This document shows positions 36,662 to 46,350 of a DNA stretch of 64,000 nt, in pieces. Where the stretch lies: contig NZ_LPWA01000118.1 of NCBI RefSeq assembly GCF_001510895.1, positions 1-64,000 on the forward strand, in the 5' to 3' direction. Below the pieces are notes generated by a model. That model ran no database searches. It was not told the DNA's origin and was given only the letters and a program-made list of their open reading frames with translations. The first letter of the stretch is position 1, and each line of letters begins with the position of its first letter. Made by a program: the position numbers and the translations under genes. This DNA is from Mesorhizobium loti (GTDB lineage: Bacteria > Pseudomonadota > Alphaproteobacteria > Rhizobiales > Rhizobiaceae).

Positions 36662-39600
36662 GCAATCTCGCCCTTCCCCGCTTCGTATCGCGCAAAACCG
36701 TCATGGAGACGATCATGAAACCCCTGTCATACGCCAGGCGCGGCGCGCGCTGGCTGATGGCTGCCGGTATCGCGATCGCCATGATGCCGGCATTGCCGGC
36801 GCTTGCCCAAGACAAGGCCCCGGCGGCGGCCGGCCAGGCCGCAGAATCCGCTCCTGAACAGCGCGGTATCAATCCGGAGCTCGGACGGATCGTGCCCTTC
36901 TTCACCAAGAAGGGCGGCCAGAGAGGCTGCGATACCGTCGAATATGTCCTGAGCTTCGGCATCCACGGCGACCCGCAGGACTTCGACCGACCAAGCGTGG
37001 CGGCCCTGTTGAAAGCGACAAGGCTCGACTTCAGGGACCAGCTGCCGCACGGCCTGCAGATCGTCAGCGTCGACGTCGTCGGCGACGGCACGAGCGCTTC
37101 CGGCGGGCCGCTGCCCGCCGCTTCGATCGGCACATCGGCCGGCCCGAACGATACGGCGACCGTTTCCAACTTCCGGATCAGCGCTTCCAACCTCGACGGC
37201 GTCGGTCCTGCCAACGAACGCGTGATCACTTTCCGGATCACGGCCAAGATAGACCATGCGGCCTTTCCCGCACCGGCGACGGTCGACAACCAGGGCGAGA
37301 TAAAGGTGGCGCTCAGGGGCGGCCCGGCCACGACCATTCCCTCGCAGGATCCGGACAAGCCTGACGACGGCGATTTCCTCACCGGCGTGAAGACCTCGAT
37401 CAAGATCGATCTGAGCAAGTGCAACCCACCGCCGCCTCCTGGCAAGGAATGCTTCAAGGTCGAGCGCGGTACGGTCGATTGCGTGCCCGGCGGCGGCGCC
37501 TTCATCTACCACATGCCGGTCGGCCCGGAGATGGGCGGCAAGTGGGTGCAGGTGTCGACGACGACGCCCGGCATCACCATCGTGCCTGACATGCAAAAGG
37601 TGCCCGCCGGCGGCGGCGTGCTGAACTGGAAGATCACAGGCGCCTCGCCCGGCGATGCCGTTCATCTTGTCGTCACCGGCATCGACACCTATGCCGGGCC
37701 GAAGGAAGGCTGGGGACTTTGCTGCAGCCAGACGATCGACATCGTCATCCCGCGTGACCTCAGGTGCCCGCCTGAAAAGCAGCCCGACCTCAAGGTCGAG
37801 AAATGGGCCGAGGTGCCGCGTTGCACATTGGCCGGCGACTGCAATTTCACCATCACGGTCACCAATGTCGGCGATGCGCCCTACAACGGCAAGATCGTGC
37901 TCGACGAGGTGACGCTGCCGGCAGGCTCGGTGCTCTCCTCGGGACCGAACCCGCCCTGGGTCTGCGCGCCCGCAACGGCGCCGATGACCTGCACCCATCC
38001 GGTGACCACGCTCAACCCCGGCGCTTCCGTCAACCTCAAGCTCGGCTTCAAGCCGGCTGGTGGCTGGCAAGGCAGCGTGCTGCGCAACTGCGCCGCCTAT
38101 GACTATCAGGCGAGCGGCAAGCCGTTGTTCGGCAGCCAGCAGAACGACCGCGGCTGCGCCTCGATCCCGACCTGCCGCCGTGGCGATCGCGATCCGCGGT
38201 GCCAGCCTCCGGTCGAGAAGAAGGTCGACCTGATCCTGAAGAAGCGCGCCCGCATCCCGGTCTGCACGCCGGACGGCATCTGCACTTTCGTGATCGACAT
38301 CATCAACAACGGCACCAGCACCTATAACGGGCCGCTGACGGTGATCGACACCTATCCGGGCGGCGCGCCGACTTCGTCTACCTTCGGGCCGAGCCCGCCC
38401 TGGACCTGCGGACCGAACGGCCCCGGCCAGTTCCACTGCGACAATGCCGGCATCGCCCTGCCTCCTGGCGCGTCGACGTCGATCGTCGTCAAGGCGGTGA
38501 TGCCGGCAAATTACCGGCCGGATAGGGTCGAGAATTGCGCCGAGGTGAAGGCCATTCCCGGCGAGGCCGACCTCGCCAACAACAAGGCGTGCGCGACCGA
38601 GCGCATCCGCCATCCGAATGACGGCCAGCCCGGCCTGCGCATCACCAAGGCGTGCGAGGGCTCGCTTGCTGGTGCCGCGTCGGTTTCCTGCCGCATTACC
38701 GTCAGCAATGCCGGCACCGCAGCCCCGACCGGTCCGGTGCGGGTCAACGATGCCGCCACTCTCATATCGGGCGGCGCGCCGGTAGCGATCCAGACCGTGA
38801 ACCCGGACGACGCTGACTGGAGCTGCGGGCCGGTGCCGACCAACACGCTGTCGTGCCAGATTCCCGGCGCCGCGATGACGCCCGGAACCAGCAGGCACTT
38901 CGACGTGACGGTGAGCGGCAATGGCGCGTTCGAAAATTGCGCGCGCGGCTCCTACGGGCCGGCGCCCGGTGACGATATCGTCTATCCGATCGGCCAGGCC
39001 TGCGCCAAGGGCGGCGGCGGCCCGACCATCCGTGTCGAGAAGACCGGCGATGCTGAGTGCCAGCCGGGCGCGCCCTGCTCGTTCGAGATCACCATCACCA
39101 ATGACGGGCCGAACGCCTTCTCCGGTCCGGTTCGCATCGGCGATGCGGTCGGCCTGGATGGCGTTGGCCGCCTGGAAGGCGTTCCGATCACCTCGATCGA
39201 TCCGCCTTTCGGCTGCTCGCCGGAACCGGCGACGCTGCCGGCATCCTGCATCACCAAGCTGGCGCTAGGCGCCGGCGAAAGCCGCACGCACCATGTCACC
39301 GTGGTCCTTCCCGACCTTGCCAAACTGCAGGGCGCGGTCAGCGGGCAGAACTGCGTCGCGTGCTCTCGCCGAACACGCCGGTGCAAGGCAGCGGCGACGT
39401 GCCGTCGCGTGCCCCGGCCAACGTGCAGGGCGATCGCGGCAAGGCCTATGCCTGCCACCCCTTCACCATCCGCAAAGAGGTGAATATCCAGTGCTTGGGC
39501 GGCATGGTGCTCAACTCGGCCGGCCGCTGCGCCTGCCCGGAAGGCACCAGTTTCCGCAACGGCCAGTGCAGTTCCGGCGGCGGCAAGCTGCTGCCGCTGC

Positions 39601-40367
39601 CGGTGCCGCCGCGCTGCGTCCTGCTCAAGGGCCAGATCCGGACCGAGGATGGGCGCTGCATCTGCCCGCGCGGCACCGAGCTGGAAAACGGCAAATGCGT
39701 GCGGGGCGAAGAGCCGCAGGAGCCGCAGTGCACGCTGCGTCCCGGCCAGTACCGCGACCAGGACGGCAATTGTGTGTGCCGACGTGGCGAGCTGGTGAAC
39801 GGCGTCTGCCAGGTCGTTCCGCCGAAATGCACGATCCGCGGCGCCGTGCCGACATCGAACGGCTGCGCCTGCCCGGACAACACGCATCTCGATCGCGTCG
39901 CCAAGGCCTGCGTGCCCGACAAGCAGCCGCCCAGCCAGTGCCGGGTTCGCGGCCAGGTGCGCAATGCCGACGGCGATTGCGTCTGCCCGCGGGGAACGGA
40001 GCTGAGGGGCAAGGCATGCGCGCCGGTCAAGAAGCCGCAGCAGTGCTCTATCCGCGGCCAGGTCCTCAACAAGCGCGGCGCCTGCGTGTGTCCGCGCGGG
40101 ACCGAAGTGATCGACGGCGCCTGCCGCAGAGTTGACGCCGAATGCGCGCCGGGATCGCAGATGATCGATAGCATTTGCCAGCCGATCATCAAGCGGCGCT
40201 GCCCGGTCGGGACGACCGGACGGTATCCGGATTGCTTCCCTATCCGCAGACGGCCGGGCGTGGAAATCAACCCGGGCCTGCTGCTCAACCCGAACGTGCT
40301 GCAGCAACTGGTGCCAAGGGACCGACCAAGATTGCAGCGGAACCCGGCGACCAACAACCTTCAGTAA
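36658..40367 (+). CDS. Giant secreted protein with DUF11-like modules and Cys-rich C-terminal repeats (frameshifted in this sequence)
   Basis: About 1,236 residues with one frame repair. Signal peptide within the first 52 residues (WLMAAGIAIAMMPALPALAQ); an internal ATG at 36,715 would give a conventional shorter leader. A domain at about 265-380 (ECFKVERGTVDCVPG to GWGLCCSQTIDIVIP) resembles the C-terminal domain of the preceding gene. Four DUF11/CARDB-like modules follow: DLKVEKWAEVPRC, DLILKKRARIPVC, LRITKACEG and TIRVEKTGDAEC, each with a FxITVTNxG-type strand. The C-terminus has six or seven Cys modules of the type CICPRGTELENGKC. The frame breaks at about 39,360 (NCVA to VLSPNTPVQGSG). 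It is probably a surface-exposed or matrix protein; function unknown. Confidence 0.75.
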
Positions 40368-40389
40368 CGGAGCCTGTCGCCACATCGCG

Positions 40390-40423
40390 AACCCGCCGGA
40401 GCAATCCGGCGGGTTCTTCTTTT
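40390..40423 (+). terminator. Rho-independent terminator after the secreted-protein pair
   Basis: Stem aacccgccgga / tccggcgggtt with a gcaa loop, followed by cttctttt. It lies 23 bases after the stop of the giant secreted protein. Confidence 0.9.
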
Positions 40424-40579
40424 CCCAAGTCGGATTTTCCCAAGTCGGAGCTGCGTTCCTGTGCGCCTGCTGACCGATACGGAAAACATGCTTCCCCTTG
40501 GCTGGACGATGGTCTAGGCAGACCCGCGTGGAAGGCGCGCGGCCCAGCGCGCCGACGTGGATGCCGGGAGAGGCCTTTC

Positions 40580-41257
40580 ATGCGCAAGAAGACCCTGATC
40601 GCGCCGTCGGTGCTGGCGTCGGATTTCTCGAAGCTCGGCGACGAGGTGGAGGCGGTCGCGACCGCCGGCGCCGACTGGATCCATCTCGACGTGATGGACG
40701 GTCATTTCGTGCCCAACATCACTTTCGGCCCACCGGTGATCAAGGCGATCCGCAATCGGACAAAAACCTTCTTCGACTGCCATCTGATGATCGCGCCGGC
40801 CGACCCTTATCTGGCAGCCTTCGCCGAGGCTGGCTGCGACGGCATGACCGTGCATGCCGAGGCCGGCCCGCATCTCGACCGTTCACTGCAAACGATCAGG
40901 AGCCTCGGCAAGAAGGCCGGTGTCTCGCTCAACCCGGCGACGCCGGAAACGGCGATCGAATATGTGCTCGACCGGCTCGATCTGATCCTGATCATGACCG
41001 TCAATCCCGGCTTCGGCGGCCAGGCATTCATCCCGGCGATCGTCGACAAGGTGAGAAGGGTGAAGGCGCTGATCGGCAACCGCCCGATTCGCATCGAGAT
41101 CGACGGCGGCGTCTCGCCGGAAACAGCGCCGCTGGTGACTGCCGCCGGCGCCGACGTGCTGGTGGCGGGGGCGGCCATCTTCAAAGGCGGCACCGTCGAA
41201 GCATATCGGGCAAATATAGAGGCAATCCGCTCGGCGGCCGAAAAGGCCGCCAATTAA
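40580..41257 (+). CDS. rpe: Ribulose-phosphate 3-epimerase
   Basis: A 225-residue TIM-barrel enzyme interconverting ribulose 5-phosphate and xylulose 5-phosphate. Conserved blocks are IAPSVLASDFSKLGDEV, DWIHLDVMDGHFVPNITFGP with the catalytic Asp and metal ligands, FDCHLMI, MTVNPGFGGQAFIP, and RIEIDGGVSPETAP. The ATG at 40,580 follows gggagaggcctttc. Together with xylA and xylB about 17 kb away it would serve pentose catabolism. Confidence 0.95.
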   Translation: MRKKTLIAPSVLASDFSKLGDEVEAVATAGADWIHLDVMDGHFVPNITFGPPVIKAIRNRTKTFFDCHLMIAPADPYLAAFAEAGCDGMTVHAEAGPHLDRSLQTIRSLGKKAGVSLNPATPETAIEYVLDRLDLILIMTVNPGFGGQAFIPAIVDKVRRVKALIGNRPIRIEIDGGVSPETAPLVTAAGADVLVAGAAIFKGGTVEAYRANIEAIRSAAEKAAN

Positions 41258-41503
41258 AATATGCGCCGCAGCTCTTCTAGCGGAGGCTGTGCAATCCAGT
41301 CGCGCTATTGAACCGTTATTCAATATATCTTGTTGGCTATAAAAATCATAGGCGGATTTTACTTTACTCGATAATAGGCCGCCTCCTTGTCTAAAAGTCG
41401 AAATATCGTCATCTTCCGCTTTGAGGCGGCAATGCCTGACTGTATGATACATGTACGGGAAATTGCTTCGTCGAGGGGCCCTGGCAAAAAACAGGGGCAA
41501 GCA

Positions 41504-42258
41504 ATGCGAGCTCGATTGACATACGGAAATGCCGATACGGGCGAAGGCAAGGGTGCCAAGAGCACGCTGGCCAGTTCGGTCTACCATCAGCTCCGCGAGG
41601 ACCTGCTGCGTGGCGCTTTGGAAGCCGAGGGCAAGCTGCGCGTCGAATGGGTGGTTTCCCGCTATGGCGCCGGCGCCTCGCCGGTGCGCGAGGCGCTCAA
41701 CCGTCTTGCCGCCGAGGGCCTGCTCGGCCGCCATGATCAGCGCGGCTTCTTCCTGATGCCGGTGAGCGCGGCCGAGCTGGAGGAGCTGACCCGCACGCGC
41801 TGCTGGCTGGAGGAACGCGCATTGCGCGAATCCATTGCGCACCGCACGGCCGAGTGGGAAGAACAGCTGGTGCTCGCCCTGCACCGGTTGGCGCGCGCCG
41901 AGCGGCGTCAGCCAGACGAACCGGCAACCAACAATCCGGAATGGGAGAAGTTGCACCGAGCCTTCCATCGCGCGCTGATTTCGGCCTGCCGGTCGCATTG
42001 GCTGATCGGTTTTGCGACCAGCTTTCCGACCAGGCCTCGCGCTACCGGCTGATCTCGCAGCGCGGTCCGGGCTCCGAACGCGACGACCTCGGCGAGCACC
42101 GCACGATTGCCGAGCGCACGCTCGATGGCGACGCCGACGGCGCGGTCGAAGCCTTGCTCAGCCACTACCGGCTGACGGCGGAGATGTGCATGGCGCGCTT
42201 CGACCAGGGCTACGATCCGAGGGCCGGTTCGGGCAAGACCTCGCGCGCCCGCAAATAG
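41504..42258 (+). CDS. matR: GntR/FadR-family regulator, MatR-like (frameshifted in this sequence)
   Basis: A GntR regulator of about 251 residues with an FCD effector domain. The winged helix (about 20-80) contains SVYHQLREDLLRGAL, GASPVREALNRLAAEGLLG and RGFFLMPVSAAELEEL. The FCD part continues ERALRESIAHRTAEWEEQLV and HRAFHRALISACRSHWLIGF. At about 42,010 one T of a run is missing; the other frame reads CDQLSDQASRYRL to the stop. It directly precedes matB. In Rhizobium leguminosarum bv. trifolii MatR controls malonate genes, so that role is inferred. The ATG at 41,504 follows caggggcaagca. Confidence 0.75.
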
Positions 42259-42380
42259 CTGCCCTACCTCTTTGGTTTTTCGCAATTCCGGAGGAAACCG
42301 CTACGCACTTTTCCTGGAATTGCTCCAGCTGCCAAATCTGATATTCGCTTCCGGCGAGCATTCGACGCCCGAGGACAATC

Positions 42381-43904
42381 ATGACCAATCACCTGTTCGA
42401 CGCCTTCCGCGCCAGCATACCGGCGCCCGGTCGCCTGCTGATAGAGACGGATGACGGGCGTTCGATCTCCTATGGCGACATGCTGGCGCGGTCCGCCCAA
42501 TACACGCACGCGCTGACGCAAGCGGGCGTGCGTCCCGGCGATCGCGTCGCTGTGCAGGTGGAGAAGACGCCGGAAGCGCTGCTGCTCTATCTCGCCTGTC
42601 TGCGCGCCGGGGCTGTCTTCCTGCCGCTCAACACCGCCTATACGCTGCCGGAACTCGACTATTTCTTCCGCGACGCGGAACCGCGACTGGTCGTCTGCGA
42701 TCCGGGAAAGGCAGGCGATATCCAACCGCTTGCCGCGTCAGCGGGCGCCGCGACGCTGACGCTCGGCCGCGATGGGCAGGGCACACTTGCGGATAGCGCG
42801 GCGTTGCAGGCTATGGACTTTGCGGATGCGGCGCGCGGGCCGGACGATCTCGCCGCCATCCTCTACACCTCAGGCACGACGGGCCGCTCCAAGGGCGCCA
42901 TGCTCAGCCACGAGAACCTCGCCTCCAACGCGCGCGTGCTGGTAGAGCAGTGGCGCTTCGACGCCGACGACGTGCTGATCCACGCGCTGCCGATCTTCCA
43001 CACGCACGGCCTGTTCGTCGCCACCAACGTCATCCTGATGGCCGGCGCCAAAATGCTGTTCGAACAGAAGTTCGACCCGGGCCGTGTCGTTTCGCTCTTG
43101 CCCCGCGCGACCGCGCTGATGGGCGTGCCGACCTTCTATGTGCGGCTGTTGCAGCAGGACGGCCTGACCAAGGATGCGGCCAAGGCGATGCGGCTGTTCA
43201 TCTCCGGCTCGGCGCCGCTGCTTGCCGAGACGCACAATGCCTGGCGCGAGCGCACCGGCCACGCCATCCTCGAGCGCTACGGCATGACCGAAACCAACAT
43301 GAACACGTCCAACCCCTATGACGGCGAGCGACGCGCCGGCACGGTCGGCTTTCCGCTGCCCGGCGTCTCCTTGCGCATCACCGAGCCCGAGACGGCCAAG
43401 CCGCTGGCACAGGGCGAGATCGGCATGATCGAGGTGAAGGGACCGAACGTCTTTGCCGGCTACTGGCGGATGCCGGAAAAGACCAAGGCCGAGTTCCGCG
43501 GCGACGGCTTCTTCATCACTGGCGATCTCGGCATGGTCGATGCCGACGGCTATGTCCACATCGTCGGGCGCGGCAAGGACCTGATCATCTCGGGCGGCTA
43601 CAACGTCTATCCGAAGGAAATCGAGAGCGAGATCGATGCGCTTGAAGGCATCTACGAAAGCGCGGTGATCGGCGTCGCTCATCCGGATTTCGGCGAAGGC
43701 GTCACCGCGGTCGCGGTGCGCAAGCCGGGATCGGCGATCAGCGCCGCCGACATTGCCGGCGCCATTGTCGGGCGGCTGGCGAAATACAAGCATCCGAAGC
43801 AGGTGATCTTCGTCGACGAATTGCCGCGCAACACGATGGGCAAGGTGCAGAAGAACGTTTTGCGCGAGACCTATAAGGATATCTACGCGGCAAAAGCCGG
43901 CTAA
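42381..43904 (+). CDS. matB: Malonyl-CoA synthetase (malonate-CoA ligase)
   Basis: A 507-residue adenylate-forming enzyme converting malonate, ATP and CoA to malonyl-CoA. The phosphate loop reads AILYTSGTTGRSKGAML, further motifs are LPIFHTHGLFVATNV, ISGSAPLLAETH, YGMTETNMNTSNP, FITGDLGMVDADGYVHIVGR and the catalytic Lys in LPRNTMGKVQKNVLR. The IFHTHGL segment is typical of MatB. A MatR-like regulator precedes it. The malonyl-CoA decarboxylase and malonate carrier genes usual in mat loci are not in this window. Confidence 0.9.
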   Translation: MTNHLFDAFRASIPAPGRLLIETDDGRSISYGDMLARSAQYTHALTQAGVRPGDRVAVQVEKTPEALLLYLACLRAGAVFLPLNTAYTLPELDYFFRDAEPRLVVCDPGKAGDIQPLAASAGAATLTLGRDGQGTLADSAALQAMDFADAARGPDDLAAILYTSGTTGRSKGAMLSHENLASNARVLVEQWRFDADDVLIHALPIFHTHGLFVATNVILMAGAKMLFEQKFDPGRVVSLLPRATALMGVPTFYVRLLQQDGLTKDAAKAMRLFISGSAPLLAETHNAWRERTGHAILERYGMTETNMNTSNPYDGERRAGTVGFPLPGVSLRITEPETAKPLAQGEIGMIEVKGPNVFAGYWRMPEKTKAEFRGDGFFITGDLGMVDADGYVHIVGRGKDLIISGGYNVYPKEIESEIDALEGIYESAVIGVAHPDFGEGVTAVAVRKPGSAISAADIAGAIVGRLAKYKHPKQVIFVDELPRNTMGKVQKNVLRETYKDIYAAKAG

Positions 43905-43956
43905 TGCTCGACAGGAACGTGGTGCTGCAAGGGTGAAATCGGCCGTGATCCTTCGC

Positions 43957-44114
43957 GCCCCCCTCTGTCCTGCCGGACATCTCCCCCACAAGGGGGGAGA
44001 TCAGACTTCACCGCGGCTTTCGCCAATCGCCAACGTCTCAGGGTAAGCGAGGCGCCGAAGCTGCCAATCTCCCCCCAAGTGGGGGAGATGTCCGGCAGGA
44101 CAGAGGGGGGCGCT
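43957..44114. repeat. Intergenic palindromic repeat, family A
   Basis: Arms gcgcccccctctgtcctgcc and its complement ggacaggagggggcgc-like end (ggcaggacagaggggggcgc) enclose inner hairpins around catctcccccacaagggggg. It separates the convergent matB and nagA genes. Confidence 0.8.
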
Positions 44115-44162
44115 GTCCCGCCAGCGACTCAAAGCTTCTCCACCGCCGCAAGGCTGGAAGAC

Positions 44163-45323
44163 TCAGGCGGCAAACACTCTCTCACCACCGATCCAGACGT
44201 TTTTGACATCCAGATCGTCCGAAAGACCGACGATGTCGGCGGCGGTGCCGTTGGCGAAGCGGCCGAGCCGGTGCGCCTGGCCGATCGCTTGCGCCGGATA
44301 GAGCGAGGCCATGCGGAGCGCCTCGTCGAGATCCAGTCCGACGACGCGATGGACGAAGCGCACGGCCGAAATCATGTCGAGGTCGGCGCCGGCCAGCGTG
44401 CCGTCGGCGAGCCGGAGACTGCCGTCCTTGCGATAGATGGTGCGGCCGTTGAGCGTGAAGGAAGTCATGTCGGTGCCGATCGTCGCCATGGCGTCGGTGA
44501 CCAGCAGGATCTTGCCCGGACCTTTCTTGGCGCGCAGCGCAAGCGTCATCGTGCCGGGATGGACATGGATGCCGTCGGCGATGATGCCGGCGTAGAAGCC
44601 ACCGGTGTCGACGGCCGCTCCTGCCAGTCCCGGCTCGCGATTGCCGACCTGGCTCATTGCGTTGAAGAGGTGCGTGACGACGGTGGCGCCGGCCTCGGCG
44701 AAGGCGACTGCCGTGGCATAGTCGGTGTCGGAATGACCGAGGCTGACGACAATGCCGGCCTTGGCCAGCGCCGTGACGTGAGCAGGCTCGACGGATTCCG
44801 GCGCAATCGTGGTGAGCAGCACCGGCATGTCCCCGCGCGCGGCGATCAGCGCCGCCTGGTCGGTGTCCGTCATCGGCCGGATGAGGGCCGGATCATGTGC
44901 GCCCTTGCGGGCGACGGACAGATGCGGCCCTTCGAGATGCAGGCCAAGAAAACCCGGTACGTTCTTCCGCGCTGCCTCGGCGCCGGCGGCGACCGCGGCG
45001 GCGGTGATCGCCGGCGTGTCGGTGATCAGCGTCGGCAGCAGCGCGGTGGTGCCGAACGGCGCGTGCGCCCGGCAGATGGTCTCGATCGAGGCGACATCGG
45101 GGTGGTCGTTCAGCATAACGCCGCCGCCGCCATTGACCTGGATGTCGACGAAGCCGGGGACCAGCAGGCCGCCGCTGGTCTCGACGCTGGCAACACCGGA
45201 CGGAATGGCACCGGTAGGCAGGATGGCCTCGACGAGGCCGCCCCTGACGAGGAGGGCCGCGTCGTCATGCCAGTCGGCGCCGTCGAAGATCTTGGCGCCA
45301 GCGAGGGCGAAACGGTCGCTCAT
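44163..45323 (-). CDS. nagA: N-acetylglucosamine-6-phosphate deacetylase
   Basis: A 386-residue amidohydrolase removing acetate from GlcNAc-6-phosphate. Blocks: LLVPGFVDIQVNGGGGVMLN, GLHLEGPHLSVARKGAHD with the metal-binding Glu, VVSLGHSDTDYATAVA, VTHLFNAMSQVGNREPGL, IADGIHVHPGTM and LLVTDAMATIGTD with the catalytic Asp. Length is normal. Its start overlaps the stop of the SIS-domain gene (ATGA). Last gene of the minus-strand amino-sugar operon. Confidence 0.94.
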   Translation of the reverse strand: MSDRFALAGAKIFDGADWHDDAALLVRGGLVEAILPTGAIPSGVASVETSGGLLVPGFVDIQVNGGGGVMLNDHPDVASIETICRAHAPFGTTALLPTLITDTPAITAAAVAAGAEAARKNVPGFLGLHLEGPHLSVARKGAHDPALIRPMTDTDQAALIAARGDMPVLLTTIAPESVEPAHVTALAKAGIVVSLGHSDTDYATAVAFAEAGATVVTHLFNAMSQVGNREPGLAGAAVDTGGFYAGIIADGIHVHPGTMTLALRAKKGPGKILLVTDAMATIGTDMTSFTLNGRTIYRKDGSLRLADGTLAGADLDMISAVRFVHRVVGLDLDEALRMASLYPAQAIGQAHRLGRFANGTAADIVGLSDDLDVKNVWIGGERVFAA

Positions 45324-46350
45324 ACGGTTTCCGTCACCTTGCGCAGATTGCGCGGCGCATCCGGATCGAGGCCGCGATGGCGGGCGAAGGCCTCGACGAA
45401 GCCATAGAAGGACACGATCAGCGGCAACGGGTCGGTCAGCGGATGGCCGGTCGCGACATGCGGCAGCAGCTTGGCGCTTCTTGCCTTGTCGGAGGTGACG
45501 AAGGCGGCCGCGCCCTTAGCCGCCACGCCGTCGGCGGCCTCGGCCACCGAAGGCTCGGACGCGTCGCGGGCAGCGAGCGCCAGGACCGGGAAGCCCGGCC
45601 CGACCAGCGCCAGCGGCCCATGCATGACCTCGGCAGCGCTATAGGCCTCGGCGTGCATGGCGCAGGTCTCCTTGAACTTCAGCGCCGCCTCGCTGGCGAT
45701 CGCGAAGGACGGGCCGCGGCCGAGGATGAACAGCGACTGCGGCGTCTCGAGCGCCGCTGCCAGCCCCATCCAGTCGCAGGCGATCGCCTTGCTGAACTGT
45801 TCGGGCAGGCGGGCGAGCGCGGCAAGCAGCGCCTCATCGCCGGTGCTGTGGGCCATCAGCGCCAGGGCGGCGACGGCCGAATTGACGAAGGTCTTGGTGG
45901 CCGCGACGCTGCGTTCCGGCCCGGCGAGAATGTCGATGGCATAGTCGGAAGCGCGCGCCAGCGGCGAGTCCGCAGTGTTGGTGATGGCGACGGTCAGCGC
46001 GCCACCGGCCCTTGCCGTTTCGGCCATGGCGACGATGTCGGGGCTCTTGCCCGATTGCGAAATCGCCAGGCAGGCCGAGCCGCGCACCTCAGCTTCGCAC
46101 CGTAGATGGAAGCGATCGACGGGCCTACGGAAGCGACGGCGAGGCCGGCGGTCAGCTCCACGGCATATTTCATGAAGGTGGCGGCGTGGTCGGACGAGCC
46201 GCGCGCCACGGTGACGACGAAATGCGGATCGCGCTCGCGAAGGCCGCGGCCGGCTTCGGCAAGCACCTTGGCCGAGCCATCCAGCAGGCGGGCGGTGGCC
46301 TCGGGGATCTCCTCGATCTCGCGCCGCATATGGGTGGTGGTTGCATTCAT
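45320..46350 (-). CDS. SIS-domain glucosamine-6-phosphate deaminase, GlmS-like (frameshifted in this sequence)
   Basis: About 343 residues with two SIS (sugar isomerase) domains and no glutaminase domain. N-terminal part: MRREIEEIPEATARLLDG and VTVARGSSDHAATFMKYAVE. At about 46,090 one base is missing; IYGAKL should continue EVRGSACLAISQSGKSPDIV in the next frame. The second domain has LFILGRGPSFAIASEAALKF and the end has PRNLRKVTETV, like the GlmS isomerase tail. Such proteins replace NagB, turning glucosamine 6-phosphate into fructose 6-phosphate and ammonia. It is coupled by short overlaps to both nagA and the GntR regulator. Confidence 0.85.

Noticed and set aside
34667..38898. Two long minus-strand frames antisense to the secreted-protein pair
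   Set aside because: They mirror the codon bias of the plus-strand genes and lack ribosome sites or recognisable domains; the plus-strand proteins have signal peptides and repeats.
44079..45407. Plus-strand frame starting MGEMSGRTEGG in the repeat and running antisense to nagA
   Set aside because: The same start occurs in other family A repeat copies, so it is a by-product of the repeat, and the rest is the shadow of nagA.
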